This document shows positions 8,343 through 16,882 of a DNA stretch of 29,606 bases, piece by piece; positions within the stretch are counted from its first letter, which is position 1, and every line of letters starts with the position of its first letter. A model generated the notes under the pieces. The model did not search any database, had not been told where the DNA came from, and was given only the letters and a program-made list of their open reading frames with translations. A program made the position numbers and the translations under genes. Origin of the DNA: CAZEQK01 sp964514395 (GTDB lineage: Bacteria; Bacillota; Bacilli; Tepidibacillales; Tepidibacillaceae); assembly GCA_964514395.1 (NCBI GenBank), contig CAZEQK010000040.1, forward strand, positions 1-29,606, given 5' to 3'.

Positions 8343-8873
8343 TTATTTAACAACACTTAATGAGGACTTTAATTTCTGCTTTTTCTCATAACTCTCAATT
8401 TGTACTGTTAAATCAATATTGTTTTCTGTTAGTTGTTTTACTTGATCCTTATATAACATTACTTCCTTCTGTAATTCTGCTACTTCACTTTTAAGATTTT
8501 CAATTTTAGAATCCCTTCTTACCATTTTATCAATGATATCCTTGTATTCTGAAAGCTGTTCCTTTAACTCAGAAATACCGCTGTTTGGAAAATTAGCTTC
8601 ATACAGCACTTCAGTATATTCGATATAATCCTTTAGTACTTTATTGTTATATGCAGTCTTTCTTGAAATATTTACTGTTGAAGTGATAGAAGCTATATTT
8701 ATTTTATTGTATTTTAAATTATCCAATGAATGTCTTTGTTCTGTTAATCTCCAGGTGATTTCTGATTCAATCCGAAGTAAATACTTCTTCTGAGATGTAG
8801 TTAAAGTTTCATAGTTATAACCTATTTTTGAAAGTCGTTCCTTTATGATATTTAATATTTCGTTTTCAACCAT
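8343..8873 (-). CDS. TnpC-like coiled-coil accessory protein (DUF6262-like)
   Basis: This 176-aa protein is the last gene of the recombinase operon. Its start overlaps the end of the upstream recombinase by 22 bases, with GGAGG 9 bases before the ATG. The N-terminal part has a helix-turn-helix-like stretch (STVNISRKTAYNNKVLKDYI, about 65-85). The C-terminal half is a long charged coiled coil (KIENLKSEVAELQKEVMLYK and onward). This matches the layout of TnpC of Tn554-type elements, which is not itself a recombinase but helps set the efficiency and direction of transposition. At 176 aa it is longer than Tn554 TnpC (about 125 aa). It converges with the TrlF-type gene, with 126 bases between the stops and no strong terminator seen. 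Confidence 0.7.
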   Translation of the reverse strand: MVENEILNIIKERLSKIGYNYETLTTSQKKYLLRIESEITWRLTEQRHSLDNLKYNKINIASITSTVNISRKTAYNNKVLKDYIEYTEVLYEANFPNSGISELKEQLSEYKDIIDKMVRRDSKIENLKSEVAELQKEVMLYKDQVKQLTENNIDLTVQIESYEKKQKLKSSLSVVK

Positions 8874-10669
8874 TGGTCGATTTCCTCCATGATAATATTG
8901 TAATTCTCAATAATGTCACTTAAATTCGGGTAATTTGTGAGAATATATTCAATACCTTTCTGTTTGATTTTATGCTTTAGATCTTCTAGTTCTGGGAGCA
9001 ACCTCTTTTTACAGATAAATTGCAACTTATTAAGTTCCTTAGATGCCTGTAACTTAAAACCATTTTCTTTGTTTGCTTTAAATGTTTTTTGAGTAAGTTT
9101 AAAATCCTCATAAGAAATATCTACCATGTAATACATATGAAATAAGTTAGGGCAAATGTTATACGAACAGAACATTTCATTTGTGCGTGCATCTTTTGAA
9201 CAGTCTCTAATAGAAGTTTTGATACATACTCCACCACGTTTTGCCCTAATGACGAATTTACCGTTCAATGAATCTACTATAGAGTCAATATCTTTCTCAA
9301 CATTGTATTGTTCCTCTTTTATGAAATTCTCAATATTTTTTTGTATTTGTTTTGAATCATTACCAAGTAAATTGATTTCATTCGTTACTAGAGATTTCAG
9401 AAGATTATTAGAATACTCAGCATCTTCTTGTTTATTTGATTTTATTCTAACATAATAGCCCATCATTTCTTCGCTTAAGTGGCTCATATATTTTTTTATA
9501 TAAAGTAACGGTACATTTCGATAGTACAGTTCAGTAGATACATGTACTCGAAATTGTTTACTAGTAGGTGCGATTATTGGTTTTCCATCATTTTTTATAA
9601 CTTTTAATTCGGGATAGGGTGATGTTTCACCTTTTGCAAAATCTGCGTATCTGTATAAAAAACTATGAAAGTGATTTCTAGCCAATGTGCTGGTAGCTGG
9701 AATTATTTTTGTATTTGGTAAATAAATAAAGTTATTTCCTATTCTATTACTACGCCCATTACGTAATGAAACAAGAGTTTCAAATGCTTCCTTAGTAAGT
9801 TGGTTTGCAAAGATTTCATTGCTTATTAATTCTTGTTCTTTTCCTGGTGATTTGAATACCTTATGAGTAAGGAAATACGCAGTTGCTTCTAAGTTTTTTA
9901 GCTCAATTTTATTTAAGGAATCGGTCTCAAGACTTAACACCTCAGAGATTCTTAAACCTGTCTGACTAATTATTATATAAATACAAGCAATTGTCCTATC
10001 TTTATATTCGAGGGTATCGTCGTGCATAGATTTTATCAATATTGATAAAAGTTTATTAAAATATTCACTTGGTATGCTAGGCGTCTTATTGTTTTCTTTT
10101 GTTTTCTGTAATATTTTCTGCAACTGATCTTTTTCATTAAATATAGAAAAAGCAAAATTCAGTTTATATGAGTAGTTAGCTTTGATGAAATTAAAAAAGT
10201 CTTCAACGGCAGTGTAAATCATTTTACGAGTCTTAACTGAAAGGCTCTGTTTAGTATCCATATAGGCCTCAATAGTATTATTCATTACACTTTCAACCTT
10301 TGTTATGCTATTTTCATAAAGATAAATAAGGAAAGATCTTATTTCTATAAAATATCTAAATATAGAAGATATTTTTTTATCAGAGTTAAGAAAATTCAGA
10401 AGGACATAAAATTTTGCTAGATTTAGATAACATTCCGGAACCGATTTAAAATTAAATACCAAGTCCGCTGTCTTTTTCATTGTAAAGTAGGGTCTAAAAT
10501 CCCACTTTTTACTTTCAAATTTAATATTTCCGTTTTTAATAGGAAGATATTTTGCATCATTTACCAATGTATCAATATACCTAGCATTTTCGATTCCATA
10601 ATGAAACTCACGGTCAATCGTCCATTCTATACCCGATAGTACAAAAGGTTTTACCGCAGAGTTATTCAT
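8852..10669 (-). CDS. tyrosine recombinase, third of trio (605 aa)
   Basis: The start is taken at the ATG at 10669, with AAGGGG about 9 bases upstream; a GTG at 10675 is in frame but too close to that site. The gene overlaps the stop of the recombinase before it, so translation is probably coupled. The catalytic domain shows Arg in SQTGLRISEVLSL (about residue 240). The box usually H-x-x-R reads KQFRVHVSTELYY (about 371), so the first His is replaced by Gln. MSHLSEEMMGYYV follows, with the later His and the Tyr. The C-terminal extension carries spaced cysteines (VCIKTSIRDC, FCSYNIC), a probable zinc-binding part like that of Tn554 TnpB. Together with its neighbours it should catalyse insertion and excision of the inner element. 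Confidence 0.8.
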   Translation of the reverse strand: MNNSAVKPFVLSGIEWTIDREFHYGIENARYIDTLVNDAKYLPIKNGNIKFESKKWDFRPYFTMKKTADLVFNFKSVPECYLNLAKFYVLLNFLNSDKKISSIFRYFIEIRSFLIYLYENSITKVESVMNNTIEAYMDTKQSLSVKTRKMIYTAVEDFFNFIKANYSYKLNFAFSIFNEKDQLQKILQKTKENNKTPSIPSEYFNKLLSILIKSMHDDTLEYKDRTIACIYIIISQTGLRISEVLSLETDSLNKIELKNLEATAYFLTHKVFKSPGKEQELISNEIFANQLTKEAFETLVSLRNGRSNRIGNNFIYLPNTKIIPATSTLARNHFHSFLYRYADFAKGETSPYPELKVIKNDGKPIIAPTSKQFRVHVSTELYYRNVPLLYIKKYMSHLSEEMMGYYVRIKSNKQEDAEYSNNLLKSLVTNEINLLGNDSKQIQKNIENFIKEEQYNVEKDIDSIVDSLNGKFVIRAKRGGVCIKTSIRDCSKDARTNEMFCSYNICPNLFHMYYMVDISYEDFKLTQKTFKANKENGFKLQASKELNKLQFICKKRLLPELEDLKHKIKQKGIEYILTNYPNLSDIIENYNIIMEEIDQWLKTKY

Positions 10670-12902
10670 TAACACTAGCCCCTTTCTCTTTCCATATCTC
10701 TAATAAATAGGCTCCATATAAACGCTTGATATTAAGAAGATCATCCATATCATGTGGGGTAAGAGCATTCTTAATCATATCATCGATTCGAATAATTGTT
10801 TCAGTAAATTGCTTTTCATGCTTTATGGTAGTGATGAAATCTTCGCAGAGTAGACATGAAATTGTAGAAAAAATTCCACAAGAATCCCTTTTGCAATAGC
10901 CGCAGCCATTTTCAACTTCATGGTCTGTATTTGCAAAAGAATTATCAATATTTGAAACAATTTTACCTGATAAGTCTACTTCTCCAATAATGATACCATA
11001 CGTTGCCTCTAACATCTTTGTAAGTTCAGTTTCAATATAGTGATTATGTGTTGTATCTATTCTTTTATGACCTGATAATACTGATAGAACAGCATCACTT
11101 TTCCCATGCCGCATACGATATTCTTCTGCTTTGGTCATGTGAGTATCACGAAGATTATTTGCATTATAAATAATTGTTCCGGCTTCGTCGCAACATTTTG
11201 CTAAAAAAGTTCTAAACTTTCTTGCATCCACTGGAGAGTATCGGTTCTGTTGAGTTTTATGAAGAAATAAATAATCTCTTACGCTATCGTCTGTACATTC
11301 TTCCCTAAGTACTTCTGTTTGTTTTAAAACGTCATCCAAATGAACTTTTGTTAAATTGGAAATAACGGCAGTATACTCTTGACCATTAGAAGTTTTACTA
11401 ACTGTTGTAATCATATACTGATTATTTTTCATTGTATTTGCAAGGTTATCTACTTTTAGATGACATATCTGTGAAATGCGGAATTCGGTTTGTAGACACA
11501 AATGAAAGATTGCGTAATGCAGGGAATTGATATATGATTCATCCGCATATTTTTTCATAACGGCATTAATCTTTATCAAATCTTTATCTAGGATTGCTTT
11601 CGCATTGTTGCTATTGGTTCTTTTAAATTCTATTAGGTAATTAAAGAAGAGAACATCAAAAGTCAACGTTTGATTAGTTTCTTGTACTTTTAAAAACCGT
11701 CTAATTGCAGACAACTTGGCATTTTTAGTGTAGGTTGAAAGTTCATAATTCGCGATGTGATTTCTAATTATTGTTGCTTCATGAATGCTCATATAGTTAA
11801 GGTCTGGATTGGGGTAGTTTTCACTTTGTTTTAATTCAGTAATATAATTTAAGATCACAATTAAATTATAATATGTTTCATGTTTTGAATTAAAGTTGTT
11901 TCCCGATTCCAGCCAGATATATCGCTTCACTAGATTTCGGTAAAATAAAGAAACTACTTTGGTGAGATCAAACACTACCGTCGTAGCTGCGTACATTTTA
12001 GAAGAAGCTTTTTCAAATCCGTTAATGTGCAAAATCCACTTATCGTTGGGAGGGATTGAAGCAAAAGGGTTATAATAGTATACTTTGAAGCCATCAATTG
12101 TTCTTTTGACAAAATCGTCCCTTTTCAAGATAGTTATATCTATATTATCTGTTTGCTTGAAAATGTTTGTACCTTGACTGGAAGGATGGTCAGAAAGAAA
12201 TATGTAGAATCGGTTAAGTGCATGCAAATTATTTTTAGCATTTTTACCGCCTATAAAATAATCAGTCTGATTAGTGTATGTATTATAATTAAAATCAGAA
12301 ACTCCATTGATTGTATTTACAAATAGGCCAAGGCTATCAGAGAAATGAGCATAAAAATCCCTTGTGTTTAGTTTACTATTATTTTTGTCTTTTTCATAAA
12401 ATTCAATTAGCAATTGTCTTAGAATACCACTGGATTGAATAATGGTATATTTTCTTCGGGTTGTATTATCATCATAATATAAATATTGAATATTATCGTA
12501 GATAAATAGATTCAGGAATGTACGCCTATTATGATTTTTGCCAAGAAAAAAAAGTTGTTTTCTCTTATATAAATCTTTTGCATACTCTCCCTTATACAAA
12601 TTGTTTTCTAACAACTTATAAAGGAATCTACAGCACGTAGGACCAAGAGCGATATCATCAGATACAATATCACAAAGTAAAGACCATGAAATATCTGATA
12701 AGCTATTATTCGATATTATATTAGAAAATTTGAACATAGAGGTCCTATTTTTGGGAGTAATTTGATAGATAAAATCATTTTTTTGCCCTAATTCACTCCA
12801 AAGTCCAATGTAAACGGTTTGCAGTCTTGAATCTTTAATTTGACTGATGGAATTTTTATATTGCTCATTCCAGTATGAAGGTCTTTTTGTTTCAACTTTC
12901 AA
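10662..12902 (-). CDS. tyrosine recombinase, second of trio (TnpB-like, 746 aa)
   Basis: This is a large recombinase with a long N-terminal region of unknown fold. The catalytic C-terminal domain shows Arg in TEFRISQICHLKVDNL (about 474), the box NNLRDTHMTKA (about 582; Asn in place of the first His), LSGHKRIDTTHNHY (about 611-622) with the later His and the Tyr, then a cysteine-rich end (CGYCKRDSC, CLLCED) that probably binds zinc. This layout resembles Tn554 TnpB but is longer. The start appears to be TTG 9 bases after the upstream gene. AGGAG lies about 13 bases before it, a wide spacing, so output may be low or coupled to the upstream gene. Confidence 0.8.
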   Translation of the reverse strand: MKVETKRPSYWNEQYKNSISQIKDSRLQTVYIGLWSELGQKNDFIYQITPKNRTSMFKFSNIISNNSLSDISWSLLCDIVSDDIALGPTCCRFLYKLLENNLYKGEYAKDLYKRKQLFFLGKNHNRRTFLNLFIYDNIQYLYYDDNTTRRKYTIIQSSGILRQLLIEFYEKDKNNSKLNTRDFYAHFSDSLGLFVNTINGVSDFNYNTYTNQTDYFIGGKNAKNNLHALNRFYIFLSDHPSSQGTNIFKQTDNIDITILKRDDFVKRTIDGFKVYYYNPFASIPPNDKWILHINGFEKASSKMYAATTVVFDLTKVVSLFYRNLVKRYIWLESGNNFNSKHETYYNLIVILNYITELKQSENYPNPDLNYMSIHEATIIRNHIANYELSTYTKNAKLSAIRRFLKVQETNQTLTFDVLFFNYLIEFKRTNSNNAKAILDKDLIKINAVMKKYADESYINSLHYAIFHLCLQTEFRISQICHLKVDNLANTMKNNQYMITTVSKTSNGQEYTAVISNLTKVHLDDVLKQTEVLREECTDDSVRDYLFLHKTQQNRYSPVDARKFRTFLAKCCDEAGTIIYNANNLRDTHMTKAEEYRMRHGKSDAVLSVLSGHKRIDTTHNHYIETELTKMLEATYGIIIGEVDLSGKIVSNIDNSFANTDHEVENGCGYCKRDSCGIFSTISCLLCEDFITTIKHEKQFTETIIRIDDMIKNALTPHDMDDLLNIKRLYGAYLLEIWKEKGASVNE

Positions 12903-12911
12903 AATTTTATT

Positions 12912-14264
12912 TCATCTCCTTAACCCTGGTATAAGTTCATATATTTCATTTACAAATTCATTTTTTATAATTGCTTCATCAATTTCTGTGGGATTATAGT
13001 AAATCATTGTTGAAGAAATAGATGCGTGTCTCATAAGTTTTTGTAATTCCAATAGTGGCGTTTTTCGATGCTGGACGTGGAACATAGCAAATCCGTGTCG
13101 AAATCGATGGTTGAGGTTAGTCTTTTTGGACTTAGAGTCGATTGGAATTTCAGCCCTATAAAAAACAGACTTTATGTATTTATTCCAACTCTGTTCTGAT
13201 AATATAGTACCAATTGAGTTTATAAAAATATAGTAATTCTCAGTTTCATATTTATTTTTGATAACTTTATCAGCTGTTGCTCCGTTCTTATATCGTTTTA
13301 TATTTTTATTACGGGCGGTACTATGTGCAACTTCTATGTATGTATTAATCAACTCGAAGATATCATAGGTAATGATGAGTTTTTGATAACCGTAGTTTTC
13401 AATTTTATAATCTTTACTTCGATATTGACTCCTATCTATTATATTCATACAGGTTTTTGCTTTCTGAAAATGCTTATCAGTTAAACGGTTTCTAATAAAA
13501 AGTACGGGGTATAAGGTGCCGTTTATATTTTCCTCTACTAAGTCTTCAAAAGTAAGTCCCAAAACTTCTCCAAGTCGCAGACCAAATTGGTACATAAGAC
13601 GCACTATACATTCAGCCATTATATTGCTATCTTCACGGATGATTTTAATTACCTTTATAAAATTATCAACGGAAATGTATCTAGGAGCTCTTTGAACAGG
13701 GGTGCTTGTTTTAAGGTTAGAACTATAGGAAGTAAACGATTTAATAATATCAGCTTCTGGATGAACTCCATTCATAGTCGAATTCTTTGTATCATATAAA
13801 TATTTGCATTCAATACCAAGGTAGTTCAAATATGAGCGGTAAATTGATAAATATTCATTGACAGTACTGTTGCTTCTAACAGTTTGTAATTGCATGGAGT
13901 AGGAACCTTTTTTAGGAGAGTATCCAAGAAGAAAGTATTTTAACTTTTCTATATCGTCTAGACTAAGCTCAGTTAATCTAGCTTTAGTTAGATGAAGAAA
14001 ACAATAAAATAATCGTATTGCGTATATTGTTTTCTCTCTAGTATTATACGGTTGATTAGACATATAAATATTTACGTATTGATATGCAGAGGAAATAACA
14101 TTCATGTTGTCATCGTATAAGATGAATCTACCTTGTTCATTCTCTTTTATTTTAAATAAACGATATTTAATAGACTCATTAAATATCGTTCGACCATTTT
14201 CATCTGCGTGGATTCTCTCGAAGGTACTTCTCATTCCAGATTTTACTTCTCTAATAATCAGCAT
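12912..14264 (-). CDS. tyrosine recombinase, first of trio (TnpA-like, 450 aa)
   Basis: The start is set at the ATG at 14264 because GAGGTG lies six bases upstream; an in-frame extension to 14336 reads as hydrophobic codons without a ribosome binding site. The protein has a core-binding domain (NTREKTIYAIRLFYCFL region) and a full catalytic domain: Arg in QFGLRLGEVLGL, the H-x-x-R box in NHRFRHGFAMFH, the later His in LMRHASISSTMIYY and the Tyr. Of the three recombinases it keeps the most canonical active site, so it is the likeliest to do strand exchange. It is the first gene of a four-gene minus-strand operon and lies next to the right end of the element, as tnpA does in Tn554-like elements. 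Confidence 0.85.
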   Translation of the reverse strand: MLIIREVKSGMRSTFERIHADENGRTIFNESIKYRLFKIKENEQGRFILYDDNMNVISSAYQYVNIYMSNQPYNTREKTIYAIRLFYCFLHLTKARLTELSLDDIEKLKYFLLGYSPKKGSYSMQLQTVRSNSTVNEYLSIYRSYLNYLGIECKYLYDTKNSTMNGVHPEADIIKSFTSYSSNLKTSTPVQRAPRYISVDNFIKVIKIIREDSNIMAECIVRLMYQFGLRLGEVLGLTFEDLVEENINGTLYPVLFIRNRLTDKHFQKAKTCMNIIDRSQYRSKDYKIENYGYQKLIITYDIFELINTYIEVAHSTARNKNIKRYKNGATADKVIKNKYETENYYIFINSIGTILSEQSWNKYIKSVFYRAEIPIDSKSKKTNLNHRFRHGFAMFHVQHRKTPLLELQKLMRHASISSTMIYYNPTEIDEAIIKNEFVNEIYELIPGLRR

Positions 14265-14309
14265 AAAGAACACCTCATAATAAAAAGCTAACTTGAAAAC
14301 TATTAATCT

Positions 14310-14315
14310 ATTATA
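14310..14315 (-). promoter_or_regulatory. possible -10 box of the recombinase operon
   Basis: On the minus strand TATAAT (complement of 14310-14315) lies about 46 bases before the ATG of the first recombinase. No convincing -35 is seen, so control may need an activator or the circular junction. Confidence 0.35.
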
Positions 14316-14465
14316 CACAATTACCAAAATTATCATATCTAATTTATTGGGTAAAAATCAAGTTTAAGTGTGTAAATGAAAAAAACTGATTAACTACGGT
14401 TACTAGAGTTGATTTGATAGAGTTTTATAGATTGTTACACATATTAAAAGTAATCATAACCCTGC

Positions 14466-15395
14466 TGTGGATCTGGTGGAATGTTTGTTCAAAGTGAGAA
14501 GTTCATTGAAGAACATCAAGGGAAGTTAACGGATTTAGCTATCTATGGGCAGGAGCTAAATTCCACTACTTGGAAGCTTTGTAAAATGAATCTAGCCATT
14601 CGAGGATTAGAAGGTAATATTGGACCTGAACATGCGGATACTTTTCATAATGACCTTCATAAAAATGTAAAAGCCGATTATATATTAGCGAATCCTCCTT
14701 TTAATATTAGTGATTGGGGTGGAGAGCAATTAAAGGATGATGTCAGATGGGCTTATGGCATTCCACCTGCAGGTAATGCGAACTATGCATGGGTCCAACA
14801 TATGGTTTATCATCTATCACCAAATGGAGCTGCAGGAATTGTTCTTGCAAATGGTTCCCTAAGTTCCAATACTTCTAATGAAGGTGAAATTCGCAAAAAT
14901 TTATTAGAATCTGATTTAGTAGATTGTATTGTGGCAATGCCAGATAAGCTCTTCTATTCTACAGGAATTCCAGTTTCTTTATGGATTCTAAATAGAAACA
15001 AGAAGGGCAATACAAAGCATAGAAACAGAGTAAATGAAATTCTATTTATAGATGCTAGAAACCTTGGAGTCATGGTTGATCGAAGACATAGAGAGTTAAG
15101 TGAAGAGGATATCAAGAAAATTGGAGATGCTTATCATCAGTGGAGAAATATAGATGGTAAATATGAAGATGTAAAAGGTTTTTCTAAATCAGTTCAATTA
15201 GATGAAGTAAGAAAAAATGAAAATGTATTAACACCTGGCAGATATGTCGGAATTGAAGATATTGAAGATGATGGTATTTCGTTTGAGGAAAAGATGGAGC
15301 AAATGACTAGTGAGCTTGGAGAGTTATTCACTAAGTCCCGCCGATTAGAAGATGAGATTAGAAAGAATCTAGGGGGCATTGGGTATGAAATCTAA
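14466..15395 (+). pseudogene. hsdM: type I methyltransferase HsdM, 3' part
   Basis: This is the remaining 309 codons of HsdM. Reading begins with CGSGGMFVQSEKF, the second part of SAM motif I, directly after the element end. The catalytic motif IV NPPFNIS is present (LANPPFNIS), as is the conserved IPPAGNANYAWVQHM and a typical HsdM C-terminus with a charged helix (EKMEQMTSELGELF). An ATG at 14481 could start a truncated protein, but it lacks motif I and the N-terminal helical domain. In-frame TAA at 14457-14459, inside the element, blocks any read-in from the left. The stop overlaps the start of hsdS, as in intact type I operons, so only the insertion is abnormal. Confidence 0.92.
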
Positions 15396-16731
15396 TGAAT
15401 GGGAAAAAGTTAGACTTGGAGAAATTGCTGATATATTAAGTGGATATGCTTTTAAATCTAAAGATTTTGTTGATAGTGGGGTTCCAATAATAAAAATTAA
15501 AAATATTGTACCACCAACAATTGATATTTCAGATACCCAATATGTTTCTGAGAATTTATATAATGAGAAAAAGCGATATGCTTTAAAATATAATGATATA
15601 TTAATATCTATGACTGGATCTAATGTTAATCAATTAGCTTCAGCAGTTGGTAAAATAGGAAGAGTTAGATTAAAGAATACAAAGTTATTACTTAATCAAA
15701 GAGTAGGGAAATTGTATATTACCAACGAAAATAGATGTAACCACGATTATTTATACTATTACTTAATTCAACAGGATGTTAGATATAATTTAGCTGCTAG
15801 TGCGGATGGAAGTGCAAATCAAGCAAATATTAGCCCAAGTCAAATAAAGAGTATAGAAATTAACCTACCACCATTAGAAGAACAAAAAGCCATCGCTAAT
15901 ATCCTTTCAACTATAGACAATAAAATCGAAGTCAACAACCAAATCAACAAAACCCTTGAAGAAATGGCTCAAACCATTTTCAAACGTTGGTTTGTAGATT
16001 TCGATTTTCCTAATGAAGATGGAGAACCATATAAATCTAGTGGTGGTGAAATGATTGAAAGCGAACTAGGAATGATTCCTAAGGGGTGGGAAACTAAAGA
16101 GATTAGTACCTTATTCAATGTAAAAGATGGAACACATGATTCACCTAAAGCAACTGACAAGGGGTATCCATTAATTACATCAAAACATTTAATGGATACA
16201 AAGATTGATTTTCAAAGCGCTAATATAATTAGTGAAGACGATTATAATGCAGTTAATAAAAGGAGCAAAGTTGATAGATATGATATTCTAATTAGTATGA
16301 TAGGGACTGTAGGTAACTTATACTTAGTACAAAACGAAGAAATAAAATTTGCTATAAAAAACATAGGACTATTTAAAACCTCAGAGGTTTTAGAACTATA
16401 TGAATACATCTATTGTTATTTAAAGACACCATCAACAAAACAATATATAAACGAAAGAATGGCTGGTAGTACTCAACAATATATAAGTCTTGGTGAACTT
16501 AGAAAAATCCCTATAATACTTCCTAAAGGATCAAATGTTAATTTAATAAGTGAGTTTAAAGAGATTATCAACCCTATATTTAATAAAATATATGTTAATT
16601 CAAAAGTAAATGAGGAATTAGTAAAAGTTAGAGACACCCTACTTCCACAACTTATGTCAGGTGAAATCAGAGTGCCTCTTGACAATACAGAGGAAGTTCA
16701 ATCTAATTTAGAATTAGAAAATCTAGTCTAA
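15385..16731 (+). CDS. hsdS: type I specificity subunit HsdS
   Basis: This subunit sets the DNA sequence recognised by the methylase and by the full restriction complex. The chosen ATG (15385) has AGGGGG 8 bases upstream and overlaps the hsdM stop by 11 bases; a TTG at 15379 is the other option. Two target recognition domains are visible: the first opens with WEKVRLGEIADILSGYAFK, the second with PKGWETKEISTLFNVKDGTH. Each is followed by a conserved helical spacer: LPPLEEQKAIANILSTIDNK then FKRWFVDFDFPNEDGEPYK in the centre, and VRDTLLPQLMSGEIRV at the end. The length (448 aa) is normal and both halves look intact. The recognised bipartite site cannot be read from the protein. Confidence 0.93.
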   Translation: MKSNEWEKVRLGEIADILSGYAFKSKDFVDSGVPIIKIKNIVPPTIDISDTQYVSENLYNEKKRYALKYNDILISMTGSNVNQLASAVGKIGRVRLKNTKLLLNQRVGKLYITNENRCNHDYLYYYLIQQDVRYNLAASADGSANQANISPSQIKSIEINLPPLEEQKAIANILSTIDNKIEVNNQINKTLEEMAQTIFKRWFVDFDFPNEDGEPYKSSGGEMIESELGMIPKGWETKEISTLFNVKDGTHDSPKATDKGYPLITSKHLMDTKIDFQSANIISEDDYNAVNKRSKVDRYDILISMIGTVGNLYLVQNEEIKFAIKNIGLFKTSEVLELYEYIYCYLKTPSTKQYINERMAGSTQQYISLGELRKIPIILPKGSNVNLISEFKEIINPIFNKIYVNSKVNEELVKVRDTLLPQLMSGEIRVPLDNTEEVQSNLELENLV

Positions 16732-16882
16732 ATAACTGTCACAACAAACAATATAGTTATCTTAATCGGTAATGCAATGACAATTGGGATGGATATGGAC
16801 TATTAAATAATTAAGTCTTTAATAGAAGATCTAATGATGTTTTTAGGTAATAAAGAAAAAGGCAAAGAAAGGGGGAACTACA

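Larger units (their letters stand above)
2852..14465. mobile_element. inner Tn554-like integrative element inside hsdM (~11.6 kb)
   Basis: Left junction: hsdM codons GAT CCT TGC run into TATGATTA. Right junction: TAATCATA (14451-14458), then CCCTGC, then hsdM resumes. The ends are imperfect inverted repeats (TATGATTA at 2853-2860 against TAATCATA). The only clear shared bases at the crossover are TGC (2849-2851 and 14463-14465), so the exact ends may differ by a few bases. The element holds three tandem tyrosine recombinase genes and a TnpC-like gene on the minus strand, and three cargo genes on the plus strand. Recombinase sets with a TnpC-like partner are typical of the Tn554 family, which integrates site-specifically with almost no homology. 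Insertion into the conserved DPCCGSGG codons gives a target site present in many hsdM genes. Confidence 0.85.

Noticed and set aside
14265..14336. Longer N-terminus for the first recombinase
   Set aside because: The extension is hydrophobic, AT-rich and lacks a ribosome binding site, while GAGGTG stands just before the ATG at 14264.
14481..15395. Independent short methyltransferase starting at ATG 14481
   Set aside because: It lacks SAM motif I and the N-terminal domain; joining with 2255-2851 gives a complete HsdM, so it is the 3' half of a split gene.
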